DNA of 64,000 nt, taken from NCBI GenBank assembly GCA_027559495.1, contig JAMXSV010000024.1, forward strand, positions 62,001-126,000. Reading direction: 5' to 3'. Made by a program: the position numbers and the translations under genes. A model generated the notes under the pieces. That model saw only the letters and a program-made list of their open reading frames with translations. It ran no database searches and was not told the DNA's origin. Shown here piece after piece: positions 33,306-44,360 of this stretch. Within the stretch, counting starts at the first letter, position 1. The number at the start of each line of letters is the position of its first letter. Origin of the DNA: Aurifilum marmelostoma (taxonomy: Eukaryota > Ascomycota > Sordariomycetes > Diaporthales > Cryphonectriaceae).

Positions 33306-35766
33306 CTACGTGGTAGACGAAGAGAGAAAGTCCTCTTCGCGGAAATCATCAATCTCCCCGGCTACATAAGGGATGTCACCGTGCCAATCTTTGACCAAAA
33401 GCTGATAACACCAGTACAACTCGTCATCGTACATAGATATCTCGTACCATTTGGCGAGCTTCTCTTCTGCGCGGCTCTCGCGTCAGTTCGGATAAAAAGA
33501 AAAAGACAGAGAAGCCCCGGAGGGGTGAGTGAATTCAAATACGACAAGACTAACCTTGCCGAAGAATCTCCTGCCGGATGTTGCGCAGATACTCGATTTG
33601 GTCTGGTTCCATGCCGTGGTAACTCTTGTTGGTGACGTTTTGGGGCTCGGCAAAGATACTCGAGATGGGGACCGAACCAGCACATGCATAATGAAAGTAT
33701 GCCAACATGGTCTTGCATGCGTGCATGAAACCTTGCGTGAGCGTTCCGCCGCGATTGCCGGGCTAAATTTCACATCAGCTGTAAGTAGACAATCGTGTGG
33801 CAACAGGTGCTTAGCTAACCTTCAAACCTTTCCATTTTGCCTGGGCAGCCATATCCTTCAATATTAGGCCCATGTTTGACATCATGATGAACATGGCGAG
33901 GTAGATCTCGATCCAGTTCTCTCGTTTGCGCTCCTCGATTTTGTCCTTTAGCCTCTCCAGGAATCGAGCGCACAATGGATGAATCAGGTCACGGATAACC
34001 ATGTCATCGAGCTGAGAGTCCATCATAGGTGTCACAGGTATGAAGCCGTCAAAAGGGTGCCCAGCTTCGTCTACGTGTTGCAGTCCCGCCATGGTGCCAC
34101 CGTTGAACACGCGGAATTGTCTCTCGATCAAGCGGGCTGCAACCCAGATGTCCAGAGCATCCGACACCAATTGTGCCTATCCATCAACACAGGCCGTCAG
34201 CGCAGCTCGTAAACTCAGCGAAGATCTTTGCCCCTACTTTACTAAAGGCCACAAAGATGAGAGCGGCTTGGAATGTGTCGCGAATAATGGGGTTTGAATC
34301 CGCCGTAATTGTCTCGATATAAACAGAACGCACACTCTTAGTGAAGTCCACAAGGCTCCGACGCGCTGCTTCCAGGTCGCTGATAAAATAGGGTGGCATT
34401 TCCATGGATCGATGCTGCCCGAAAGCGTCCGTCCAGTGGTAGGCTGTCCTATCCCTGAGCTTCTTCTCGAAGCGAGAGACCCTGAAGCACAGTGCATCCT
34501 CGAAAGGCTCTCCAAATCCTTGAGTGAGGAACAAAATGTGGCTGGAGCGGTCACCATGCGCTTCTAATAGCAGCTCCTGTTTCTCCTTGAACCAGACTTG
34601 GAGATCGTTACGGATTGTGGGTCCTACGAACGTTAACATCGAGATCAGATTGTACTAGCCAAAGACAAGAAGAAAGAGTCTTGGCCGCGATGTAGATTCT
34701 TTGCTCACCTTTCCTGTGCAGGCAAAGACCAAGTAGGTCTGCTTGTATGCAAGGATGTTCATACTGAATGCTGCTCACGTGTGCCATGTACGACTTGACA
34801 ATGTGACTTAGACACCGGCTGCAAGGTTGGTACACATTGGCGGGGTTCAGCGGTCGGTTGCACTTTACGTTGACGAGGTAAGCGCATGTTGCCATATTAG
34901 TCGCCTCGGGGTTCACCTACGCGTTGTCGAGCCCGTTTGCACCTCCCGCACGCTCCTATGCGCCTTGTGTTGATTGTCGCGCGCTCTTGCTTCCTCGTAG
35001 GGAAAACACGGACAATCTGGTTGTGTCCAAAGACAGCCATGGTTCCAGCGGTCTGCCCGCTGGAATCTTTTTTTATCTCGATCTGTGGTGTCTTGGTAGT
35101 GAGGGCATATAAGCAGACTGTAACATGATTGGTCATACAGCAAGGGAGCCCATACTGTGTCAGTCTGTAAGACATCGATCCTCGAAAACGATTGTCGAAG
35201 CCTAGGTTTCGGCAGAGGCTCCTGCGCCATGGGTCTAGGCACCGCCCTGCGTGCCGTCCCTGGAGTCAAGTTCTTCCGAGGCGGGTCACCAATATACGGG
35301 ACGAAGTGGTATAGCAGCTCAGGCTCCACAAAGGAATGATTGTCAGTGGCTCGAGAAGACGAGGTGGTATCGCATGGAGTATTGTCTGTCGTGGGGGGTG
35401 CTCGGCGGGATCGTACCTGTCGAAGGGGTGTTGGGCGATAAGGTCTCGAGCTGGCTCGGGCTTGTTGGAGTTTGGGGGCCTGTTTCTGATGACATAAAGA
35501 TCGAGGACGAGGTCGTCTCCTGGGGGGGATGTGTCACACGGTAAAGACAAATCTGGGTTGTCGATGTCACCCAGGTCTATGCCGTTGGTGCGGAGAGTGC
35601 TCTGCAGGTGCCGTGTTGGGACATTCGCTGCCGACTTTCCCTCCTGATCACCGGTATGGGAAGGACCAGCCCGATCGTCATGGCAGCCACAACCTGGGCT
35701 TATCGAGACCTCCTCTTTCTCCAGGCCTTCCTTATCGACGGATGAGAAGTGACCTACAGAGCTCAT
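33306..35766 (-). CDS. Zn2Cys6-type fungal transcription factor, nine exons
   Basis: Exons (minus) 35766-35571, 35485-35417, 35349-35156, 35091-34921, 34862-34709, 34623-34238, 34176-33820, 33762-33555 and 33466-33306 sum to 1896 nt (631 aa). A basic, Pro-rich N-terminal half leads to TAGTMAVFGHNQIVRVFPTRK and then a zinc-cluster-like block near residues 200-245. In it ACGRCKRARQR joins CNRPLNP across an intron (CxxCx6C), then CSRC follows, with a delayed sixth cysteine (EHPCIQ). The C-terminal end KWYEISMYDDELYWCYQL followed by VKDWHGDIP is typical for this regulator group. Internal domains are helical. The first two junctions are the least certain. It lies centrally among two dioxygenases, SDRs and transporters and is the natural candidate for local regulator. 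Confidence 0.78.
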
Positions 35767-36504
35767 GGCTGACGACCCGAGGCCAATTGCATGTCGCTCG
35801 AGGGTGGTTGAAGTGACCTGTGGAATCTAATTCGGTCTTGAGTGGTTTTCTGAATCACACACGGGAAGCAGCAGATTTGCGAGGTTCAGCGCATGAGAGA
35901 AACAGGCTCAGGACAAGGACGGAATTACAGGTCGCATCGACAGCGCCATGCAGCATTACACGTCGAGGCGTCCTTGGCGCGAGGCGGACGAGGTATCCCG
36001 TCACACACATGCGAAGTCATGTTAGCGCGTTGGGTGACATGGTGCTGAGTCAGCTAGGTAATCAGACCCCGCGGTCGCGCAAGGCATACCCCTGGATGGG
36101 GCGGGGCACACCTGCTGTTGTGCATCAACCATGCATGTCAGACTGCAGGTGAAGACTGGTCCGGTAGCATGCGACTGCTGGATTTGGATGCTTGCCGATT
36201 TCCCAATCAGGAAAGCGTTGCTACAGGCCACAGGAAACCGCCACAATATGCATGCCAGCGACCGAGCTGATCACATTCGGCCTTAAATAACCGACCTTAA
36301 GGCAACAAGGCAGAAACCTATTGGGAGTACTGTTTCCTACCCTCTTCCTTGCTCCTCTCTCTGAGCTAATGAGCTGCCATCCCGGATCACCAATCACGAC
36401 GCGTTTCCACCCTCCTCGGTGGAGCAATCTTCCAAGCCTCACACGCAAGCCAGCCCATATCACGACACAGCACGTGAGCTGCCAGCTGGCTGTTGAGCTG
36501 TGTT
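35767..36504. promoter_or_regulatory. Divergent region between regulator and GNAT genes
   Basis: 738 bp between the minus-strand regulator and the plus-strand acetyltransferase. No TATA or obvious palindromic CGG-type site could be assigned with confidence. Confidence 0.4.
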
Positions 36505-37278
36505 ATGGGCCCGAGACTTTCCAAGGCGGAAGCGCCATCGGGCCCCGTTAGCATTCGACCGGCTGGCAAGAACGATCTTGACGACATTACCAGCATCGTC
36601 AAGGCTGGGTTTCCAGACGACCCCGGTTGTGACTACAAATACCCGTATCGCGATGAATACCCAGACGACTTCTGGCAGTGGACCAGGCGAGATCATGAGG
36701 CATACATCGATCAGCCTGAGAAGTTTGTCGTGCTGGTCGCAACACAACCCGTGTCTGCCGATGTGCGTGGTCAGGATGAGACAGCTGTAGACAGACCAAT
36801 TGCGTATGCCGTCTGGAACACCGCCGTGAATATCAAGTCGAGAAGCGGAGGTATGCACCGCACTGCCCTGCCTTTCAGATGAGGCGGCAGCTGACCGGTC
36901 TTGCTAGATCACGGCATCCATGAGCGTCGCGATGCCAACCCAGAGCACATGAGGGAATATGCCCAAACAATGTCTGCTGCCTTCTCTCAGTATTTCGGCC
37001 GGTATGGAGATGAGCAGCTAAGCCTGGAATGGCTCATCACACACCCTGACTTCCGCCGCCGCGGCGCCGGCACTATGCTGTGCGGGTGGGGCGAAAAAGA
37101 AGCCATCAAGAGGGGTGGCTGGGCCCTGACGGTCATGGCCAGCCCGATGGGCAAGCTGCTTTACGGCCACCTTGGCTATCAACTTCTTGGAGCAGTGACA
37201 GCCCATGTGGACGGAGAAGAAGAAAGTGTGGACATCTATATTTTGGCGAAAGAGGACCTGACTGCAATCATGGCCTAA
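36505..37278 (+). CDS. GNAT-family N-acetyltransferase
   Basis: Exons 36505-36850 and 36908-37278 give 238 aa. The acetyl-CoA pyrophosphate-binding motif A is present as LITHPDFRRRGAGTMLCGWG (R-R-x-G-x-G form), followed by ALTVMASPMGKLLYGHLGY, the standard GNAT beta5/alpha4 end. The N-terminus (VSIRPAGKNDLDDITSIV) is the usual first strand-helix. Members acetylate amines of small molecules or peptides; the substrate is unknown. The 57-nt intron (GTATGC...GCTAG) rejoins SRSGD to HGIHERRD. ATG 36505 is the first ATG of the frame. Confidence 0.9.
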
Positions 37279-39699
37279 TCTGAAAGCCCCTCCCTCTCCA
37301 CACCAAACCCCACAAGAGGCGAGGGGCATGTCGCCAGTGCAACCTCGCGCGCAGATACCACTGGCGAACACTAGCATCTGGCCTAGAAAAAGAAAACTGG
37401 TATCTTGTGACCAGATCCTAGACGGCCACAGGGTGGAGGATGTTCTCCTGGCCAGACTCAAGGAATGTCCCTTGTTCGTTTTCTTTTTATCTATTTCATT
37501 TTTCTTTTCCCTCGGGCGGAGGCGAGTCCTGATTAGCGCTTTTTGAGAAGTCTACACTGTAGGCGCTTTTGCACTGGCCTGGGACTCTTAGATTGCAATT
37601 CTTTGCAGGTCATCTGTTCTTCTATGTACGCACTCTAGTGTGTTTTAAGGATTACCTAGATTTGGGCCTCAGGAGGTACCACCAGCGGAAGACAGGCAGC
37701 TGTCAACATACAAAAAAAAATCTTTTCTCTTTGTTCTTCTCGACCTGAGGCGCGGTGAGCCAGCCGGGCGAAGGTGGACGCGACGACATCTAGTAGACAC
37801 GCATCATGCATCAGGAATTCTAGGTCTTATTTCAAAGACGAAGAGACCGGGTAGACCCGTGCACATGATACTCCAGACCGTTACAGGACGGACAAGGTTG
37901 CAAAAGGAGGCTCAGCAGAGTGAACACTTACAGATGGGATCTACAGTATAACGTGACGTTGTAAGACCTGTAGTCACGACTAAGGATGTTTTGGGTTAAT
38001 TATCGCGAGAGTTTGGCTTTTCTTTCTGGGCAAATCGGCGGACTAGACATAATGGCGAATTCAAGCCCGAGGAGCAAAGAGGCCTGCCATTGCTCTGTTC
38101 TAACCATTCGCTGTGATCAAAAGTTGGCTCCGGATCGTTGCTTATTTATGATATCTTCACAATCACTTAAGTTCGGAGCCCCACAAGGCCAATCCTTTAT
38201 ATTCTGTACGCATACTTACGAGATTTCTCAGATTTCATCAACAATTAGGGTTTACTCTCGAAACCTAGCACGTCAGCGCCCTTGAGACTAGATTGCTCTC
38301 AAGACACATCAACGTACCAGACTATCGACATCACTACCGCTAAGGAAGACGACAGCTTTCGCCCTCACTACACTATACGACACTCGCGTTACTGCTGAGG
38401 AGGGAGGTCTTCTGTTACTAGCAACAAACAATATCTTCCCATAAGGGTCACAGCCTTGATAGCATCAGCAGTTAGGCAAGGGAAGGGCAGAACAGAACCC
38501 AATTGCTACCAATCACGCTGACCAGAAGTTGTCAACTTAGGATCTCAATTTTGTCCATGAGATCGTTGTGGGTACGTCGCGAATTGCGGAACAGAAGCTT
38601 TTTATACATAAAAGCCTCTCTGAGCATGTACAGGGCGAGACGAGGCTATGCGGAGAGGTTTAGCATGCTTGACCACCATCTGCGCGTGGCGGAGGGGTAA
38701 CACCGAACAGACCAGAATACTGTGTACCAATACTACGTAGGATGAGCAGCATATCGGCCGTAAGGCAACCCGGAGAAGTGTTAAGGGTGACCCTCCAGAT
38801 GATATACGAGATATTAAGCCGGCCGCGAAGCGGAGGGGGGTTTGTCTAGCTATGGGGCTCACTACTACGTTCATCATGTCGGTTGTGTGAGTTCCTAATT
38901 CTCCCTGCATATCGCAGCGGACATGTTACCAGAACGGGAGGGGAGGGTGGCTAGAAACTGTTGACAACGAGTGCCGTTTGTGCCGTTCCTCGATTTTTGC
39001 ATTTACTCTCCTTCATATCTCGATATCGTCTTTCCTTTCTTCATTTGTCATTGCAACCCGCCCCCCTCCCCCCCTTCCGAGCTCCCCACCCTGGGGTTGT
39101 AGTGATGCGTATGGTTCTTTATCTTTGTCCTGATTTTCCACATTTTTGTGCGTACGGATTCTTCCGGATGTTTCGGAGGAACTCTGGGATCGGGGGGGCT
39201 CTTGGGCCAGGGGCCCTGCGATGCAAGAGAGGTCTGGTGCACTGGGTTAGATACTGTGCTCACTGGCTGAGGGATTGAACAGTTCTACTCGCTTCAAAGT
39301 TTTCATTTCGGGGTCAAAGTTCTATTCGTCTTTACATTTTCTTATGTGTGCTTGACGACGAAAAAGACGTGACCTGGTAAAGGACATGTCGTCGTATGTA
39401 AGTTCTCTGGGAATTAGGTCAAGAATGTAGTACTAATTAAGTCTCAGACAGCCAGCTATCCTCGTCTAGTTAAATATGTAGAGCTTAGGGGGAAGCTGCG
39501 CAAGCTGCAGTCGTCACTTTCAGTGGGTATCTTGGCTGCCTGCAGGAAGGATGGCAATCTCGGCTGCAGCAAGTCCCACCCACGGCGCGTGGGCAAAGGC
39601 GCGCCTGCACCTGCACCTACGCCTATACTTTGTGCGGTACCTTTTGCCAGATCAACAAACCCCCACAATCAACGCTGGCTACATTTCGCACAAAACATC
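37279..39699. other. Gene-poor stretch, 2.4 kb
   Basis: No ORF with recognisable protein character on either strand. Includes A9 (about 37711), a C-rich run at 39060-39080, and AT-rich parts around 37980-38280. Stretch 38260-38900 has a mixed composition unlike either flank and could be decayed repeat DNA, but nothing is recognised. Confidence 0.4.
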
Positions 39700-42130
39700 A
39701 TGACAGCCTACTTGTCGAAGATATTGGCTATCAAGATGAGTGCAGCACCGCAGGCCAACATAAGTTCGTGGGGAGAAGAACATGTGCACGCGAATGGTGT
39801 AGCTGACGGGAGACGGGTGAACTCAGAGAGTAACGAAACGAACAGCTTACTCCCGCATCGTGCTGTGAACAGTCGCGATGTCCACGACTATAGAAATAGG
39901 TCGTCTGAACTTCTCATATTGATCGGCCCTGCGTTGCTGGCTGGGTGAGCAAGGCTTATGCCTCTTTCCCTTCGTCTCGTCCTTATCGCACTTGCTGACA
40001 GTATGATGCAGCATCATTGTTAAGGCATTCGATATCGCCTTCCTGGCGACAAATTATCCGCGTCTCGGTGCGTCGCTGATGTTCGGAATTTGGCGTGTAA
40101 TCAAACTGCAATCTCACTGATCTGTGTCGACTCGGTCTAGCTTCGGATCTACACCACTTCAAAGACGCGCCATGGATCATGCTCACCGCATCCATATGCT
40201 CGGCACTTTTTGTGCCACTGGTCTGTAAAGTCCTTCCGGTCCTTCACGGGGTGTCTGAGCTGCTGACTTTCTCGTATTAGTACTCATATCTGCTTCAGGC
40301 TTTTGGTATGAAACGGATGATGATGGTTGCATACAGCGCGTTTGCGCTTGCATCCGCCTTGTGGTAATATCTGCCCGAGTCTCTCTCTATATTTATTGTG
40401 GTGTGGGGAAAGAAAGCGTGTCAACTGAACTGTCAAAGTGCGCTGAGTTCCTCATTCTGGCAGCTATTGTGCTCTAGATTCGCCCTAGGGCTCGGGTCCT
40501 CGGGAATCACTCTACTCTCAATGATCTCTATTAATGGTAAGCGAATTGTATCACTCTCGCGATCCCCGACTGACTTCAGACTGTAGATATTGTTGGGATG
40601 AGACAGCTCGCCCTCTGGGAAAGCTTCGTAACATGCGTCGAGATGGGCACGAGCATGATCGCGGGGCCATTGGGCGCCTGGATGTTTCGGCGCTTTTCGT
40701 GGCACTCGTGAGTCAGATATGCTGATGAGCCTAATCCCGAACGCTGTGCATGCTGACGGTGAACAGTGTCTTCTTGCTTGAATCTGCGTTCACTATCATC
40801 GGGATTGGCTTGGTGGTCTTCTCCTTCGCAGTTATCAGCTCGAGACCAGAGTATTCACAGTCACCCTTGCTGGAGAAGGGTCACTGCCGGATGCCACGCA
40901 TAGACCTCGAAGGTTGGATCTTTCTCCTGCTGGCTGTGGCTATCCCTTTGATTGCCATAACGCTCGGGGACAACTTCCTGGACTGGGCGCATCCCGTTGA
41001 GATCACACTCTTGGTCTGCAGTCCGCTGTTCATGTGTTGCTTCGTGCTGTTCGAAGCCAAGGTTGCCCGTGTTCCCATAGTGAATATGCAACCAGTTTTC
41101 GAGGTTAAGTACCTGAAGGTTCTATTCCAGGTATTTGGGGTGATCATGGTTCTCAATTGCGTATGAGGTCACCAATCTTTATTATCAGAGTATCCGCACC
41201 GCTGACAACATGAATAGATAGTGTTTATTATCCCATCATATGCTCAGATACGTGCGTTTGAGGAGCCAGCCTTTGAAGACTGGGCGCTGACTTGTGTCTT
41301 CCTCGGGTTTCCTGTTGGAGCAATCCTCGGAGGATACGCCATCAAGACCGATGCTCTTCCTGTACAACGCATCATGCTGGCGAACGCAGTAGTTCTTGAA
41401 ATTTTCTGCCTGCTCTACATTACCAGAGTCATAAGTGAGCTCTACATGATATTATCCCTCGCTAGTTCGCACTAAACGCTAATCCAATGAGTGAAAGAAC
41501 CTGAACTTGTGCAGTGCTCTCCGCTCCTCGTCGGCTTCGGATTATGCACAGGCGTATGGCAGAGCTGTCTTTTGTATGCAACGCTTTCGAGCACACAAAA
41601 GCAATGTGAGGCACCATGATTTGTTAACCAGCGGGCTACCTGATTCTGACAGCCTGCAGGGTGGGCGCAGACCCTCGCGCTATACTACCTTGTGGAGACG
41701 TTTGGGGCAGACCTCGGAATAGCCTTTATGTCGACGATCACACGGTCGATAGTAAAGTCGTCTGTGCGAGCGGCCCTCGGTAACTCTGAAGATACCGAGA
41801 AGGTTAGTCTCGCCCTCATGAGTGGCTGGCACCGCGATTAACGAAACCTTAGATTATCGCCGACGCGTTGCGAGACTTACAGAGCATAAGCCTATTGGAG
41901 AACCGCGCTCGCGCCAAGGTACTTGATGCTTTTGAACATGCCATGCATACAACTTTCTGTGGGTCGAACCATTGCCTTGTGTTGAAAGATTCACGACTGA
42001 GATACGTTTAGTCCTACCCTGTGCGGTGGCACTTGGCGTTGTCATTATAGCTGCTAGTACCAACATCAGCTTGCAAGTATCGACAAACGCAACATTGCAG
42101 CATTCAGAAACCGATGGGCAGTCGACATGA
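39700..42130 (+). CDS. MFS transporter (DHA2/vacuolar amino-acid permease-like), twelve exons
   Basis: Exons: 39700-39944, 40012-40067, 40141-40220, 40281-40363, 40439-40536, 40587-40707, 40767-41160, 41218-41434, 41498-41605, 41660-41802, 41853-41958 and 42012-42130, sum 1770 nt (589 aa). Each junction keeps hydrophobic helices in frame: AFDIAFLATNYPRLASDLH and WIMLTASICSALFVPLYSYL (TM1-2), CSRFALGLGSSGITLLSMIS, FLLLAVAIPLIAITLG, LLVGFGLCTGVWQSCLLY, LPCAVALGVVIIAAST (last TM). Layout and the N-terminal hydrophilic 70 residues fit the 14-helix MFS group that includes drug exporters and vacuolar basic-amino-acid permeases. Substrate unknown. A second ATG at 39736 is an alternative start. Confidence 0.85.
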
Positions 42131-42776
42131 GGTACAAGGTTGAATGGCTGCTAACCCTAGTGTAGAGGGTACTGACTATAGTAACGATTTCTCAAGTAAA
42201 AGGTATGCTGAGCTGATGGGAAGTTTGCTACATGTTCTGCCTTGCTCGGAATTTGGTCATGTCATAGATTAATTAATTCCGCCACAACAGGAGCATCGGA
42301 CAAGTCGATAGAGCTCATTATATTTCCGAAGCCCTTCGTATGTCCTGAGTCTAAGTTGGCTGACCTCATAATGCTTACTCATAGATTAGCCTTGTCTCAA
42401 CAATCATGATTGGCAGCCTTGCGTCTAACTGCGTTAATGAATTGGTAACCAAAGGATGCTCAAGGCATCCCACTCAAGGGGCGTGGGCCTAAGCTATTCT
42501 CATACCTCATAGTGTCGCAAACTGAGGCCGGCAATATTAATCCCGCGCCGAGCAGCACGAGTCAATCGGTGTTAGAGGTTGCAATTATGGAGACTTCCGC
42601 GCGAAGGATCCGGCTCGCTTGGTGAAGACGGATGTTAATTCCGCGTCGAGAAAAGATAAAAGGCAATGAGGGGAAGCTCAGGAACTTGTCATCTCCAACA
42701 CGTTTCAAGATTTGCAACAATAGAACACCCTTCTGCACACCTTAGCCAAACGAAATATATAGCCTCAGACATAACC
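42131..42776. other. Intergenic
   Basis: AT-rich with no supported ORF; the last 110 bp is open in the frame of the hydrolase but looks like leader. Confidence 0.45.
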
Positions 42777-43820
42777 ATGGCAGCCAATTCGATTCCTGTA
42801 TCAGTCGCCGAGTCGCGTCAGCGGATGCAGAAATGGACCGAGGATGGCCTCAAGATCCTCGGGCCTTGCCCACCCCACTTGAAGGAGGAAACGATTGAAA
42901 TACCCCTGCCAGATGGAACGACTTCGAGGAGTATTGTTGTCTGGCCAAACAATGCTGCGAGCGAAACAAGAAAGCGGCCTCTGATCGTCCTCTTTCATGG
43001 CGGCGGGTGGACAACTGGCAGCCCCGAATTCGTCCTCAGCCCAGCGCGAGGATACGCCAGCCTACTTGGAGCGATCGTTGTCTGTCCTACCTACAAGTAT
43101 GCCCCGGAGGAGCCCTTCCCAGCGCCAATGCAGAGTGCCTACGACATTGTCGCCTGGCTCTCACACCCCGAGAATCTCAACCATGGGCCTCTCAATAACA
43201 CAAACATCGAGTTCGACCCCAGCCAGGGTCTAATTCTGTCAGGCGTCAGTGCTGGCGCCAACCTGTCGGCCGTCGTCGCGGGCATCTATGCTGCAACCTC
43301 GGCCGACAAGTCATCAAAGCTCGCCGAGGGCCGTGCCTCGATCGAGCATCCCATCACTGGCGTTTTTCTCTCCATTCCCTGCCTGCTCCACGAAAGCAGC
43401 GTGCCAGCAGAATATGCATCCATATGGACGTCTCGTGTGGAGCACGCCGATGCTCCCATGATCTCAGCGGCTGCTCTCGAGGCGACCCACTCAAGGCTCA
43501 AGCCCGATTTTCATTCGCCTTGGTTCTCGCCAGCGAACCTCGATCTTGCCATGATTGCCGGGCATCATGCGCCGAAGGTGTACTTCCAGGCCGGACAACT
43601 GGATCTTCTCCGCGACGATGCGGTCGTATACGCTAAGGCTCTTAAGGATAAAAACGTCGCTGAGACCCGAATCGATGTGATCCAGAACATTGATCACGCC
43701 GGCTGGTGCACGCTCCCGCATCCCCATACACATAGTGACGAAATGCGAACTAAGTCTCTGGATGGGATGGCCTGGCTGTTAGGCAAGGACTGGGACAGGA
43801 GTAGTCAGCTCCCATATTGA
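42777..43820 (+). CDS. Alpha/beta hydrolase fold-3 (HSL-type esterase)
   Basis: Intronless 347 aa. The HSL-family oxyanion motif HGGGW is at 74-78, nucleophile elbow GVSAG at 156-160 (Ser158), and acid/histidine candidates Asp276 (GQLDLLRDD) and His307 (DHAGW) complete the triad. Such fungal enzymes hydrolyse short acyl esters, lactones or metabolite esters. ATG 42777 has good context (ACCATGG) and gives the usual N-terminal cap length; the 37 upstream in-frame codons look like leader. It lies directly downstream of the 12-exon transporter on the same strand. Confidence 0.92.
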   Translation: MAANSIPVSVAESRQRMQKWTEDGLKILGPCPPHLKEETIEIPLPDGTTSRSIVVWPNNAASETRKRPLIVLFHGGGWTTGSPEFVLSPARGYASLLGAIVVCPTYKYAPEEPFPAPMQSAYDIVAWLSHPENLNHGPLNNTNIEFDPSQGLILSGVSAGANLSAVVAGIYAATSADKSSKLAEGRASIEHPITGVFLSIPCLLHESSVPAEYASIWTSRVEHADAPMISAAALEATHSRLKPDFHSPWFSPANLDLAMIAGHHAPKVYFQAGQLDLLRDDAVVYAKALKDKNVAETRIDVIQNIDHAGWCTLPHPHTHSDEMRTKSLDGMAWLLGKDWDRSSQLPY

Positions 43821-44360
43821 AAGATTGAGCTCAAAGTAAGGCGACCTGTACCATTGAGGGAATGATTATTACAAGGCCTAGACGTGGGTGGTCCGTCTCT
43901 TGTAATTAGGTTGTACTAGAACACCTCAGCTCTATAAGAATTGACTCCGCTTCGATCCTCCCCTGATATCTTGCCGCACATTGGTGATAAATAAAGTACA
44001 ACACATGTGGAAACCTCCAAAGAATGTTTATGCTGGTAGCGGGTCGTAGACCGAAACAAGTGCTTTGTGAGTCTGTTCATGGAGGCATATCCGTCCAGTG
44101 TTGAGCCTATTCGGGCACATTGTTCCATTAGTATGGTCTTGGCCCGAAGTGTTAATTAGCCTCGACCGGAATGTCAGGACGACGTCGGAATAGTGAAATC
44201 TATATGGGATGTCATGGACGAGAACAGTTCATTCGTATATTTCTTACATAGATGCCATCGAAGCCTAGGGTATGCTCATTTCCCACCTTTGCATTTCCCT
44301 TCACAAGGTACTCTCGTCAATACGGGCCATCGTCGTCGTAATCAATGTCAGAAGCCTTCA
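43821..44360. other. Intergenic between convergent genes
   Basis: 3' flanks of the hydrolase (+) and the DHA1 transporter (-). No supported ORF. Confidence 0.5.

Noticed and set aside
35520..35539. A 20-nt GT...AG stretch that would join two open frames of the regulator's N-terminus
   Set aside because: Too short for a spliceosomal intron; a 85-nt intron (35486-35570) gives a better in-phase model.
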